A stretch of DNA of 57,980 nt from Pseudonocardia kujensis (GCF_021283305.1 NZ_JAJSOK010000048.1:1-57980), one strand, 5' to 3'; positions 16,521-24,912 are shown, numbered from the stretch's first letter. Notes: generated from the letters alone by a model not told the origin. Made by a program: numbers and translations.

Positions 16521-17155
16521 GCGAAGAGCGGGGTGCCGTAGGTGTCGGCGTAGACGGTGTCCTCGACCGGTTGGCGGGTGAGCTTCTGCGGGAAGCCCTT
16601 GGCCGGGTAGCCGATCGCGAGGTGCGCCGCCGTGATGATCCCCTCCGGGATGTCGAGCAGCTTGCGCACCTCGGGTTCGGCGTGGCACAGCAGGGTGGTC
16701 ACGGCGGACCCGACGCCCTGGTCGCGCAGCGCCAGGCAGAAGTTCTGCATGGTCGGGTAGATCGACGCCCCGCCGACCACGGACAGGCGGCCGAGCTCGT
16801 GGTCGGTGGGGTGCAGCCCGTCGAGCTCGGCGCAGACGACGACGATCGCGGGCGCCTCGGCGAGGTGCTCGGCGAAGTGGTCGGCGTCGGCGACCGCCTT
16901 CGGCACCGCCCCCACGCGGACGTCGCCGATCCCGACGCCGGCCAGGTACGCCTTCCACGGCGGCAGGTAGAGGTCGGCGAGAGCGCGCTTGCGCTCCGCG
17001 TCGCGGACGACGATCCAGCGCAGCGGCTGCCGGTTGCCGCCCTGCGGGCCGAAGCGGGCCGCGTCGAACGCACGGTGGAGCACCTCGTCCGGCACGGGGT
17101 CCGGGGTGAAGTACCGGCACGTGCCGGTGGTCCGCATCGCCTCGGTCAGCTCCAT
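16517..17155 (-). CDS. Nitroreductase-family FMN oxidoreductase
   Basis: 212-aa flavoprotein of the nitroreductase fold: N-terminal MRTTGTCRYFTPDPVPDEVLHRAFDAARFGPQGGNRQPLRWIVV contains the FMN-binding RYF and GPQGGNRQPLR segments, and AAHLAIGYPAKGFPQK closes the domain. Start ATG has GGGAGG 7 nt upstream. First gene of a minus-strand unit with the acyl-CoA ligase and TetR genes, divergent from the monooxygenase. Reaction in vivo unknown: it could reduce nitro groups, quinones or enoates. Confidence 0.9.
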   Translation of the reverse strand: MELTEAMRTTGTCRYFTPDPVPDEVLHRAFDAARFGPQGGNRQPLRWIVVRDAERKRALADLYLPPWKAYLAGVGIGDVRVGAVPKAVADADHFAEHLAEAPAIVVVCAELDGLHPTDHELGRLSVVGGASIYPTMQNFCLALRDQGVGSAVTTLLCHAEPEVRKLLDIPEGIITAAHLAIGYPAKGFPQKLTRQPVEDTVYADTYGTPLFA

Positions 17156-17252
17156 TGCTGCCTCCCTGTCCGCCGTTAGGTGTCGTGGAGGAGCATGGGG
17201 TGGCTCGTCACACCCGTCAAGCGCCTGGATGCGGAGCGGCCTTCCGCGTTTA

Positions 17253-17268
17253 CCTAACCGTGGTTAGG
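17253..17268. promoter_or_regulatory. Candidate operator between nitroreductase and monooxygenase
   Basis: Perfect inverted repeat CCTAACC-GT-GGTTAGG in the 147-base divergent gap. It is the only strong palindrome there and suits the TetR regulator at 14346-14969. A third related half (GTTAGGTG) occurs near 17175. Confidence 0.6.
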
Positions 17269-17302
17269 CTCGCGTTCGGTCACCACGACGGGGAGGTCGC
17301 TG

Positions 17303-19270
17303 ATGGGGTTCGTGCCGTTCGCGCCGGAGCGCGCCGCGATCGACCGTGCCGAGCTGGTCGCCGCCCTGGAGCAGGCGAACCTCCCGTCGTTGGTCGCGGT
17401 GCTGTACCAGCTGACCGGCGACCGGCGCTGGCTCGCCGACCCGTACCGCCCCACCCGCAGCCGCGGCATGGAGGACAACGACCCGGGCGGCTTCCCTCCC
17501 GAGATCCGGGCCGAGATCCGCGCCGCCGCGGCCGACGCCGTGTGCGCCTGGGCCGACGGGGCCCCGGTCGCGGTGCCTGCGCCGACGGGCGAGGCACTCG
17601 CGGAGATCATGAGCGCGGCCGTCGGCGAGGACGTGCCGCTCGAGTACGCCGAGATGACCGCCGAGGACATGGGCTTCGCCCCGGTCGAGGTGCGCCGCGC
17701 CCCGGCCGGCGCACCGCGGGCGATCGTCATCGGCGCGGGCGTGTCCGGGATGCTCGCGGCGATCCGGCTGGCCGAGGCCGGGATCGAGCACGTGGTCCTC
17801 GAGAAGAACGCCGACGTCGGCGGCACCTGGCTGGAGAACGCCTACCCGGGCGCCGGCGTCGACACCCCGAGCCACCTGTACTCGTACTCCTTCGCGCCGC
17901 GCGACTGGACCACCCACTTCGGCAAGCGCGACGAGGTGTGGGAGTACCTGCGCGCGGTCGCGGACCGGCACGGCCTGCGCGAGCGGATCCGTTTCGGCAC
18001 CGAGGTCGTGGCCGCCACCTGGGCGGACGGGCACTGGACGGTCCGGACCGCGGCCGGCGAGGAGCTCACGGCGGAGGTCGTGATCACCGCGACCGGGCAG
18101 CTCAACCGGCCGAAGGTCCCGCCGATCCCCGGTCTGGACCGCTTCCGCGGCCCGCTCTTCCACACCGCCGAGTGGCCCGCCGACCTCGACCTCACCGGCA
18201 AGCGGGTCGTGGTGATCGGCACGGGTGCGAGCGCGATGCAGGTGGTCCCCGCCGTCGCCGGGCAGGTGGCGCACCTGACCGTCTTCCAGCGCTCGCCGCA
18301 GTGGGTCGCCCCCAACGAGGTCTACTTCTCCCCCATCCCCGAGGGCGCTCGGTACCTGGTGGAGAACGTGCCCTTCTACCGGCTCTGGTACCGCACCCGG
18401 CTCGCCTGGAACACCAACGACCGCGTGCACCCCGGGCTGCAGAAGGACCCGGCGTGGGAGCACCCGGAGCGGTCGGTCAACGCCCTCAACGACGGCCACC
18501 GGCGGGTCTTCACCCGCTACCTGGAGGCCCAGCTCGAGGGCCGGCCCGACCTCGTCGAGAAGGCACTGCCGGACTACCCGCCCTTCGGCAAGCGGATGCT
18601 GCTGGACAACGGCTGGTTCGCCGCCCTGCGCCGGGACGACGTCACCCTGCTCACCGAGGCCGTGACCGAGGTGACCGGCACCGGGGTCCGCGGAGCCGAC
18701 GGGGCCGAGGTCGACGCGGACGTCGTCGTCCTCGCGACCGGCTTCCACACGCACCGCGTGCTGTGGCCGATCGAGGTCCGCGGGCGCTCCGGCCGGCGGA
18801 TCGACGAGGTCTGGGGTCCGGAGGACGCCCACGCCCACCTCGGCATCACCGTGCCGGACTTCCCCAACCTGTTCCTGACCTGCGGCCCGGGCACCGTCCT
18901 CGGGCACGGCGGCAGCTACATCACCATCGCCGAGTGCCAGGTGCGCTACATCGTCGACCTGCTGGTCGCGATGGCCGAGCGGGGCGTCGGCACGGTCGAG
19001 GTGCGGCCCGAGGTGGAGGCGGACTACGTGCGCCGCCACGACGAGGCGCACGAGGCCATGATCTGGACGCACCCCGGCATGCGGAACTGGTACCGCAACG
19101 CCGCCGGGCGCGTGGTCTCCGCGCTGCCGTGGCGGATCGTCGACTACTGGCGGATGACCCGCGAGCCGGACCTGCGGGACTACCGGGTCGAGGAGCGTGC
19201 CGGCGACGGCGCCGGCTACAGGGCCGAGCCGGCCTTCCAGTCCGCCCAGCTCAGCTCCCAGTCGCCGTAG
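17303..19270 (+). CDS. Baeyer-Villiger-type flavin monooxygenase
   Basis: 655-aa FAD/NADPH enzyme that inserts oxygen next to a ketone to give an ester or lactone. After a ~138-residue N-terminal extension, as in 4-hydroxyacetophenone monooxygenase, come the FAD Rossmann motif GAGVSG (144-149), the Baeyer-Villiger fingerprint FRGPLFHTAEW (281-291, FxGxxxHxxxW) and the NADPH motif GTGASA (306-311). ATG follows GGGGAGG by about 7 nt. The last ~18 residues read antisense through the end of the L,D-transpeptidase gene (55-base overlap). Ketone substrate unknown; 4-hydroxyacetophenone-like aryl ketones are the family precedent. Confidence 0.92.
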   Translation: MGFVPFAPERAAIDRAELVAALEQANLPSLVAVLYQLTGDRRWLADPYRPTRSRGMEDNDPGGFPPEIRAEIRAAAADAVCAWADGAPVAVPAPTGEALAEIMSAAVGEDVPLEYAEMTAEDMGFAPVEVRRAPAGAPRAIVIGAGVSGMLAAIRLAEAGIEHVVLEKNADVGGTWLENAYPGAGVDTPSHLYSYSFAPRDWTTHFGKRDEVWEYLRAVADRHGLRERIRFGTEVVAATWADGHWTVRTAAGEELTAEVVITATGQLNRPKVPPIPGLDRFRGPLFHTAEWPADLDLTGKRVVVIGTGASAMQVVPAVAGQVAHLTVFQRSPQWVAPNEVYFSPIPEGARYLVENVPFYRLWYRTRLAWNTNDRVHPGLQKDPAWEHPERSVNALNDGHRRVFTRYLEAQLEGRPDLVEKALPDYPPFGKRMLLDNGWFAALRRDDVTLLTEAVTEVTGTGVRGADGAEVDADVVVLATGFHTHRVLWPIEVRGRSGRRIDEVWGPEDAHAHLGITVPDFPNLFLTCGPGTVLGHGGSYITIAECQVRYIVDLLVAMAERGVGTVEVRPEVEADYVRRHDEAHEAMIWTHPGMRNWYRNAAGRVVSALPWRIVDYWRMTREPDLRDYRVEERAGDGAGYRAEPAFQSAQLSSQSP

Positions 19271-20439
19271 GTGTCGTAGACCGGCAGCGGCGGGCCGCCC
19301 GAGTTGGTGATCTCGACGACGTCCCCGATGCCGAAGTGGTCGAAGAACCACTGGGCGTCGGCGGGGGCGAGGTTGACGCAGCCGTGCGAGACGTTCGAGC
19401 TGCCCTGCTGCCCCACGGACCACGGCGCGGAGTGGACGAACTCGCCGTCGTTGGAGATCCGCTCGTCGAGGTCGACCTTCTCCCGGTAGTAGCCGGGCTG
19501 GCCCTGGCACACGCCGTACGTGCAGGAGTCCATGACGATCGAGGGCTGCTTGTCCGAGATGACGTGCGGGCCCGTGTGCGAGGGGAAGCCGGGCGCACCG
19601 AGGCTGATGTTCATCGTCCTGACCAGCTGGCCGTTGTCGAAGATCTGCATCTGCTCGGTGGCGCCGTCGGCCTTGGCGACCCAGGCGTCGTGCACCTTGA
19701 CCGTCATGGTGCGGTCGGTGGAGCCGTACGTGCCGGCGCCGAGGTCCACGCCGTAGAGGTCGGCCTTGACCGTCAGCGTCGTGCCCGGCTTCCAGTACTG
19801 CTGCGGGCGGTAGTGCACCTCGGTGTTCGAGATCCAGTACCAGCTGCCGGCCTGCACCGGGCTGGAGGTCACGGACAGCTGCTTCTCGGCGGCCGCACGG
19901 TCGGTGATCGCGTGGTCGAAGCGCACCACGATCGGCTGCCCGACGCCGACCGTCGGCACCGAGTTCGGGGCCGGGATGAACGACGGGTACGCCTGGGCCT
20001 TCGGGTCGACGGTCGCGACCGTGCCGTCGGTGTGGCCGGGCGCCTGGTCACGGTCCAGCGTGTCGACGCCGACGGCGTAGGTCGCGGAGTAGGCGAGGTC
20101 GCCGGTGGAGGTCCAGGTGTGCCCGTCGGGCGCGAGGGTGCCGTCGACCGCCTTGCCCGTCGCCGCGTTCGTGACGTGCACGGCCTGCACGGTGCCGTCC
20201 GACACGGTCACCGTGATCGGCTGCGTCGGGTTCAACGGGGTGCCCTGCTCGGGCGTGATGTGGACGACGGGAGCGGGCGCGGCGTCGATCGTCGGCAGCC
20301 CGGCGACCGGGGCGAGCCCGTCCGCGCCGAAGGCGCCCGCCGCGGCACTGGGGTGGCTGCCCACGAAGACCCCGAGACCGAGCAGGACCACGGTCGCGAC
20401 CCCCAGCGCGGTGGCACCCCACCGTCGCGTCACCTTCAT
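19216..20439 (-). CDS. L,D-transpeptidase (Ldt), YkuD domain
   Basis: Periplasmic peptidoglycan enzyme forming 3-3 crosslinks, 407 aa. An N-terminal signal/anchor helix (residues 10-27) leads to two Ig-like domains (from about 58 and 160) and a YkuD domain (from about 245) with the catalytic motif SHGCVNL: Cys354 and His352. The C-terminal GDWELSWADWKAG resembles the cap of LdtMt2. No lipobox cysteine, so probably membrane-anchored by the helix. ATG at 20439 chosen (GGAGG about 9 nt upstream) over one 10 codons earlier. Together with the lipoprotein and YidC genes it forms an envelope-related minus-strand group. Converges on and overlaps the monooxygenase gene. Confidence 0.94.
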   Translation of the reverse strand: MKVTRRWGATALGVATVVLLGLGVFVGSHPSAAAGAFGADGLAPVAGLPTIDAAPAPVVHITPEQGTPLNPTQPITVTVSDGTVQAVHVTNAATGKAVDGTLAPDGHTWTSTGDLAYSATYAVGVDTLDRDQAPGHTDGTVATVDPKAQAYPSFIPAPNSVPTVGVGQPIVVRFDHAITDRAAAEKQLSVTSSPVQAGSWYWISNTEVHYRPQQYWKPGTTLTVKADLYGVDLGAGTYGSTDRTMTVKVHDAWVAKADGATEQMQIFDNGQLVRTMNISLGAPGFPSHTGPHVISDKQPSIVMDSCTYGVCQGQPGYYREKVDLDERISNDGEFVHSAPWSVGQQGSSNVSHGCVNLAPADAQWFFDHFGIGDVVEITNSGGPPLPVYDTYGDWELSWADWKAGSAL

Positions 20440-20553
20440 CCCCACCGTCCTCCGCCTAGACCGCGCCACATTCTGGCGGCGTGAGCACCGCCACCCGGCA
20501 GCGGTACGCGAACGTCCCGATCGGGCGGTTTCGCCGGTGACGAACCGGACGGA

Positions 20554-21012
20554 TCACCGCCCGACGGCGGCGACGAGCGCCCGGAGGCCCTCCTGCATCG
20601 ACGCGAGGTCCGGCCCGCAGTCCGCGGCCGGCCCGGGCGGGGCGTTGACGGGGATGCACTGGTCCTGGGTGAACCGGTTGACCGCCCCGTCGACGGCGTC
20701 GGCCGCCTTCGTCAGGGCTTGGGGCGACGCGACCTGGCCCGCCTCCGCGCGCGCGGCGGGCACCACGTTCTGCACCTCGCGGACGAACCGCGCGCAGTCG
20801 GGGTAGATCTGCTCGGCGGGCTTCGTGGCGCACTCGTCGAGGGAGATCGACGCGAGCTTGGTCCGCAACGCGGGCAGCGTGGCGCTGGGCGCGCCGTTGC
20901 CGCCGGAGCTCGCGGCGTGCGTCGTCGACTCGCCGCACCCGGCCAGCACCGCGAGCGCCACGGCGACCACGGCGACCACGGCCGGCAGGCGGCCCTTTCG
21001 GATCGTGCTCAC
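20554..21012 (-). CDS. Small secreted lipoprotein
   Basis: 152-aa protein with a signal peptide (MSTIRKGRLPAVVAVVAVAL) and lipobox VLAGC, lipidated Cys at residue 26. The mature part is helical and contains four further cysteines (DECATKP, PDCARF, QDQCIPV, AADCGP) that could form two disulfides. Family not recognised. The stop lies 114 bases upstream of the Ldt gene; YidC lies 10 bases further upstream, so the lipoprotein and YidC genes are probably co-transcribed. A short CCGGT-N5-ACCGG hairpin (20534-20548) follows its stop. Confidence 0.82.
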   Translation of the reverse strand: MSTIRKGRLPAVVAVVAVALAVLAGCGESTTHAASSGGNGAPSATLPALRTKLASISLDECATKPAEQIYPDCARFVREVQNVVPAARAEAGQVASPQALTKAADAVDGAVNRFTQDQCIPVNAPPGPAADCGPDLASMQEGLRALVAAVGR

Positions 21013-21022
21013 CCGGCCGACC

Positions 21023-21940
21023 CTAGGCTCCCCGCCGGACCCGGGCCGCTGTCCCCCCGGGTTTGCGGATCGGCTTCTGACCGGGGCGCGGGGCGGCGGC
21101 GGGCACGCGGACGGGTACCGACGGCTGCTCGCGCGCCACGATCCGGCCGATCGCGTGCTGCTGCCCGAGCGTCCAGGCGTTGCTGGTCAGCCAGTAGACG
21201 AGGATCGCGATCGGGAACGGGAAGAACAGCCCGCCGACGATCGCCCCCAGCGGGAAGAGCCAGGGGGTGAGCTTCATGAACCCCGCGACCTGCGCGGTCT
21301 GCGGGTCGGCCGCCGGCTGCTGCCGCAGCGACCGGCGCGCGGTGACGTGCGTCGCCACGGCCGCGAGCAGCATCAGCGGCACCGCGACGGCGACGACCGC
21401 GATCCGGTCGACGGGTGCACCGAACGAGTCCAGGAGGCTCTGTGGCATCGACACGTACGCGGAGAGCGGGGCGCCGAACAACCGGGCCTCGAGGAAGGAA
21501 CGCACCTCGTCGGGGCCGAAGACGTAGTTCGGGATCGCGGCGTTCTGCGCGAACGTCAGGCCGGGGCGGTTGAAGTAGCGCAGCACGTGCAACAGGGCGA
21601 TGAACACCGGGATCTGCACGAGCACCGGCAGGAACGAGCCCAGCGGCGACACGCCGTGCTCGCGGTGGAGCCTCGTCGTCTCCTCGGCGAGCTTCTGCCT
21701 GTCGCGGCCGTGCTTCTTCCTGAGCTCGGCGAGCTGCGGCGCGATCCGGCGCATCCGCTGGGCGGAGCGCATCTGGCTCAGCACCGGCCTGATCATGAGC
21801 GCGCGCAGGGTCAGGACCAGGAACACCACGGACAGGGCCCACGCCACGCCGCTGCTCGGGCCCAGGACCAGGCCGAACGCCTGGTGCCAGAACCACATCA
21901 CGGCGGACACGGGGTAGTACAGGAAGTCGAGCACTGCCAC
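21023..21940 (-). CDS. yidC: YidC/Oxa1-family membrane insertase, second-copy type
   Basis: 305-aa insertase without a large periplasmic domain. Core helices include MAVLDFLYYPVSAVMWFWHQ (residues 1-20), LSVVFLVLTLRALMIRPVL, PVLVQIPVFIALLHVLR and FPFPIAILVYWLTSNAWTLGQQ, with the basic cytoplasmic hairpin RRIAPQLAELRKKHGRDRQK between the first two. The positively charged tail favours ribosome contact. GTG 21940 chosen: GGAGGTGGAGGT directly precedes it. It is not next to rnpA/rpmH, so it is presumably a paralogue of the oriC-linked copy. Clustered with a small membrane protein upstream and a lipoprotein downstream. Confidence 0.92.
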   Translation of the reverse strand: MAVLDFLYYPVSAVMWFWHQAFGLVLGPSSGVAWALSVVFLVLTLRALMIRPVLSQMRSAQRMRRIAPQLAELRKKHGRDRQKLAEETTRLHREHGVSPLGSFLPVLVQIPVFIALLHVLRYFNRPGLTFAQNAAIPNYVFGPDEVRSFLEARLFGAPLSAYVSMPQSLLDSFGAPVDRIAVVAVAVPLMLLAAVATHVTARRSLRQQPAADPQTAQVAGFMKLTPWLFPLGAIVGGLFFPFPIAILVYWLTSNAWTLGQQHAIGRIVAREQPSVPVRVPAAAPRPGQKPIRKPGGTAARVRRGA

Positions 21941-22011
21941 ACCTCCACCTCCCGGGGTCGGGAGGGAGTCGGGTTCTCGGGACGCGTGAGAGCCCGGCGG
22001 CGGAGTGGGGA

Positions 22012-22314
22012 CTACACCGCCGGGAGGAGACCCGACGGTGCGCGTGCGCGCGTGCGGCCCGGGGCGTCCGGGTCGAGCTGGCGGAGGACCCGCGCGCGGG
22101 AGGCCCGGCGGTGCCGGTGCCGGCGTACCGCCGCGGGGCCCCGGGCCGACCTCGCCCGCAGGACGGCCGACGCGTGCCGCGCCAGCCCGACGGCCCACAG
22201 CGCGGCGCCGACGACGCCGAGCAGCACGCTCGGCTCGGCCGCCACGAGGGCCCAGCCGGTGAGGAGCAGCCCGAGCAGCAGGACGCCGCTGCGCTCCCCC
22301 GCTGTCCCGGCCAC
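22012..22314 (-). CDS. Small membrane protein beside YidC (DUF6412-like)
   Basis: 100-aa protein: two hydrophobic stretches (SGVLLLGLLLTGWALVAAEPSVLLGVVGAALWAVGL) and a very basic C-terminal tail (RARSARGPAAVRRHRHRRASRAR). It sits 71 bases upstream of yidC in the same direction. I recall small YidC-neighbour proteins of this shape classed as DUF6412, but cannot confirm it here. GTG start. Function unknown; a role in insertion is only suggested by position. Confidence 0.65.
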   Translation of the reverse strand: MAGTAGERSGVLLLGLLLTGWALVAAEPSVLLGVVGAALWAVGLARHASAVLRARSARGPAAVRRHRHRRASRARVLRQLDPDAPGRTRARAPSGLLPAV

Positions 22315-22379
22315 GACCCCATCGTGGCACAGGAGACGTTCCCCGCGCCGCGGGCCGGGCGCGGCGGTAGCGTCGGGGG

Positions 22380-23213
22380 GTGCCCGAGGGCGACACCGTC
22401 CACCTGGCCGGGAAACGCCTGAACGCGGCGCTCACCGGGCAGAGGCTGCTGCGCGGGGAGCTCCGGCACCCCCGGCTGGCGGGCGTCGACCTGGCGGGGG
22501 TCGGGGTCGTCGGCGTCGCCTCCGTGGGCAAGCACCTCTTCACCCGGTTCGACGACGGGCGGAGCCTGCACAGCCACTTCCGCATGGACGGCGCGTGGCA
22601 CCTCTACCGGCCCGGGATGCGCTGGCGGCGGCCCGGGTACGAGGCCCGCGCGGTGCTGGAGGTGCCCGAACGGGTGGCCGTCGGGTTCGCCCTGCACGAC
22701 CTCGAGCTGCTGCCGACCGCCGAGGAGTCACGGCTCGTCGGGCACCTCGGGCCCGACCTGCTCGACCCGGCCTGGGGCCCGGAGCACGAGGCCGAGGCGC
22801 TGCGCCGGCTCACCGCGCGCGCCGACCACGAGCTGGGCCCGGCCCTGCTGGAGCAGCGGGTCATGGCCGGGGTCGGCAACCTCTACAAGACCGAGATCTG
22901 CTTCCTGCTCGGCCTCTCGCCGTGGACGGTCGTGCGCGACACCCCCGACCTGCCCGCCGTCGTCGCGCTCGCCCGCAAGCTCCTGCTGGCCAACGCCGAC
23001 CGGCCCGAGCAGACCACCACGGGCTCGCTGCTGCCCGCGGAGGCGCACTGGGTCTTCGAACGGGGCGGCCGGCCCTGCCGCCGTTGCGGCACCCGGATCC
23101 GGGTCGCGGAGCAGGGCGACGGCGTGTACGCCCGGGTCGCCTACTGGTGCCCGCGCTGCCAGCCCGGCCCCGCCCCGCGCCCGGCCCGCACCCGTCGCCC
23201 GCCACGCCGCTGA
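22380..23213 (+). CDS. nei: Fpg/Nei-family DNA glycosylase, Nei2-like
   Basis: Base-excision repair glycosylase/AP lyase, 277 aa. It starts PEGDTVH (Pro2 nucleophile, Glu3), the endonuclease VIII-like signature rather than the PELPEVE of Fpg. The VASVGKHLFTRFDDG loop carries the catalytic lysine; the H2TH region is HELGPALLEQRVMAGVGNLYKTE; a CxxC...CxxC zinc finger (CRRCGTRI...YWCPRCQ) is intact. Likely removes oxidised pyrimidines. GTG start follows TAGCGT (22368-22373) by 6 nt: leaderless. Followed by a strong terminator shared with pspA. Confidence 0.92.
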   Translation: MPEGDTVHLAGKRLNAALTGQRLLRGELRHPRLAGVDLAGVGVVGVASVGKHLFTRFDDGRSLHSHFRMDGAWHLYRPGMRWRRPGYEARAVLEVPERVAVGFALHDLELLPTAEESRLVGHLGPDLLDPAWGPEHEAEALRRLTARADHELGPALLEQRVMAGVGNLYKTEICFLLGLSPWTVVRDTPDLPAVVALARKLLLANADRPEQTTTGSLLPAEAHWVFERGGRPCRRCGTRIRVAEQGDGVYARVAYWCPRCQPGPAPRPARTRRPPRR

Positions 23214-23245
23214 ACCGCGCGCCGAGAAGGCGCCGCCGAGAACGG

Positions 23246-23282
23246 CGGACGCCGCCCACCTCCGCGAGGTGGGCGGCGTCCG
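23246..23282. terminator. Strong bidirectional terminator, nei / pspA
   Basis: A perfect 17-bp stem (23246-23262 with 23266-23282, arms beginning CGGACGCCGCCCACC) closed by a 3-nt CGC loop, between two convergent genes and 11 bases from the pspA stop. No U-run. The most stable hairpin I found in the window. Confidence 0.85.
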
Positions 23283-23292
23283 GAGACCGGTC

Positions 23293-24108
23293 TCAGGCGG
23301 TGCCGGGCTGCTGCTGCCCCTGCGGGGTGCTCTGCGGCGCGGCCGGGATCTGCTGGGTCGGCTTCTCCTCCGACCCGGAGATCGGGGTGCCGTGCATCGA
23401 GGCGCGGATCTGCTCGAGCCGGTTGGCCCCCGCCATGTCGACGGTCGCCTGCTGGACCTCGAGCATCCGGCCCTGGACCGAGTTCTGCGCCAGCTCGGCC
23501 GAGCCGATCGCGTTGGCGTAGCGGCGCTCGATCTTGTCCCGGACCTCCTCGAGCGACGGCGTGTTGCCCGGCGCCGAGAGCTCGGTCATCTGCCGCAGCG
23601 AGGCCGCGGCCTGCTCCTGCATCTTCGCCTGCTCGAGCTGGCTGAGCAGCTTCGTGCGCTCGGCGATCTTCTGCTGCAGCATCATCGAGTTGCGCTCGAC
23701 GGCCTGCTTGGCCTGCGCGGCGGCGCCGATCGACTGGTCGTGCAGCGTCTTGAGGTCCTCGACCGACTGCTCGGCGGTGACCAGCTGGGTGGCCGTGGCC
23801 TGCGCGGCCTGCTCGTACTGCTGCGCCTTCTGCTCGTCGCCCTGGGCCCGTGCCTGGTCGGCGAGGACCAGCGCCTGACGCGCCGACGCCTGCAGCTTCT
23901 CGATCTCCCCCAGCTGCCGGTTGAGCTTCATCTCCAGCTGGCGCTGGTTGCCGATGACGGCCGCCGCCTGCTGCGAGAGCGCCTGGTGCTGGCGCTGTGC
24001 GTCCTCGATGGCCTGCTGGATCTGCACCTTCGGGTCCGCGTACTCGTCGACCTTCGACGAGAACAGGGCCATCAGGTACTTCCAGGCCTTCGTGAAACCG
24101 TTGGCCAT
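23293..24108 (-). CDS. pspA: PspA/IM30-family membrane-stress protein
   Basis: 271-aa ESCRT-III-like protein that coats stressed inner membrane. It opens with the amphipathic helix MANGFTKAWKYLMALFSSKVDEYADPKVQIQQAIED and is followed by long coiled-coil helices to about residue 220; the tail is Pro/Gln-rich (QQIPAAPQSTPQGQQQPGTA). Equivalent to Rv2744c of M. tuberculosis, which is controlled by ClgR; clgR lies upstream here too, 290 bases away. No homologue of the mycobacterial partner Rv2743c follows, as the next feature is a terminator. Confidence 0.94.
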   Translation of the reverse strand: MANGFTKAWKYLMALFSSKVDEYADPKVQIQQAIEDAQRQHQALSQQAAAVIGNQRQLEMKLNRQLGEIEKLQASARQALVLADQARAQGDEQKAQQYEQAAQATATQLVTAEQSVEDLKTLHDQSIGAAAQAKQAVERNSMMLQQKIAERTKLLSQLEQAKMQEQAAASLRQMTELSAPGNTPSLEEVRDKIERRYANAIGSAELAQNSVQGRMLEVQQATVDMAGANRLEQIRASMHGTPISGSEEKPTQQIPAAPQSTPQGQQQPGTA

Positions 24109-24398
24109 CTGCTCCGCCTACCTCCGAGTGCGAACCGGGTACCGCCTTCACCGAGCGGCCCGCGTGTGTCCCCCCGCGACCGCCGAGCGGTGCTCTTGCG
24201 CCCATCGTGGCATCGCCACGGCCTCGGGTGCCACCGCGTGCGGACGATATCGGGGATCGTCCGGAGGCCGCCCTCGGGGCGACCCGGGGACCAGGCTACC
24301 GGGCGCCGGGGCACGGGTGCGGGGAGAACGGACCAACCGGACGGACGTGGGCGCGACCGCCCACAGCGGGATCTCAGTGAGCCGGGAACCCGGCGGGC
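24109..24398. other. Gap between clgR and pspA
   Basis: 290 bases without a convincing gene. It contains the palindrome ACCGC-CGA-GCGGT (24179-24191), an inverted repeat GTGGC-ATC-GCCAC (24207-24219) and the clgR terminator candidate. A promoter for pspA is expected, but I could not place it. Confidence 0.5.
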
Positions 24399-24401
24399 TC
24401 A
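24378..24401 (-). terminator. Hairpin at the end of clgR
   Basis: TGAGCC (24378-24383) pairs with GGCTCA (24396-24401), overlapping the clgR stop; inside lies the alternative palindrome GCCGGGAACCCGGC (24381-24394). Possible terminator or attenuator between clgR and pspA. Confidence 0.45.
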
Positions 24402-24770
24402 GGCCGCGGACGCGACGGGGGTGCCCGGACGCCCGCCGAGCGGGGCACCGGTGCGCACCGGGGCGAGGCGCAGGTCGGTGTGCCGCTGCCCGATGGGGAC
24501 CAGGGTCTCGCTGCGCCCGACGAACTCCAGCTGCTCGTCCCGCGTCATCTCGCTGATGACCTCGGCGAGCAGGTCCGGCAGGGCGACGTCGAGCGCCTCG
24601 CAGATCGCGGCGAGCAGCTCGCTCGAGGGCTCCTTGCGGCCGCGCTCGACCTCCGAGAGGTAGCCGAGGCTGACCCGGGCGGCGCGGGAGACGTCACGCA
24701 GGGTGCGCTTCCGCAGGGTGCGGGCACGCCGAAGGCTGCCACCGATCGCCTCACGCAGCAGCAGAGCCAT
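24399..24770 (-). CDS. clgR: ClgR, stress regulator
   Basis: 123-aa XRE-type activator of clp protease and psp genes. HTH at residues ~23-50 (TLRDVSRAARVSLGYLSEVERGRKEPSS), followed by the conserved ELLAAICEALDVALPDLLAEV. The C-terminal tail ends in GTPVASAA: an Ala-Ala end is expected, since ClgR is degraded by ClpP and the terminal alanines act as the degron in related species. Gene order pgsA-clgR-pspA matches mycobacteria. I found no clear CGC-N5-GCG ClgR box upstream of either clgR or pspA. Confidence 0.93.
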   Translation of the reverse strand: MALLLREAIGGSLRRARTLRKRTLRDVSRAARVSLGYLSEVERGRKEPSSELLAAICEALDVALPDLLAEVISEMTRDEQLEFVGRSETLVPIGQRHTDLRLAPVRTGAPLGGRPGTPVASAA

Positions 24771-24800
24771 GCGCCCACCCTCCTCGTCGGACCCCGAGCC

Positions 24801-24821
24801 ACCCCGTCCGGGGGACGGGGT
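24801..24821 (-). terminator. Hairpin between pgsA and clgR
   Basis: ACCCCGTCC (24801-24809) pairs with GGACGGGGT (24813-24821) around a GGG loop: a 9-bp perfect stem in the 142-base gap. It probably separates pgsA from clgR transcription, or lies in the clgR leader. Confidence 0.6.
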
Positions 24822-24912
24822 GCCCCCACCGTACCGAGTCGGGGCCGCCCGCGTCGCCGCAGCGCGGCGCCCGACACGTCCGCCGTGGGCGAACAGCCGC
24901 GCTCGGCCGAGC

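Noticed and set aside
17253..17268. IdeR/DtxR iron box
   Set aside because: The palindrome has the order CCTAACC..GGTTAGG, whereas the iron box has TTAGGTTAG..CTAACCTAA; arms are reversed.
24179..24191. ClgR box upstream of pspA
   Set aside because: ACCGC-CGA-GCGGT is palindromic, but the CGC/GCG spacing is 3, not the 5 I recall for ClgR sites.
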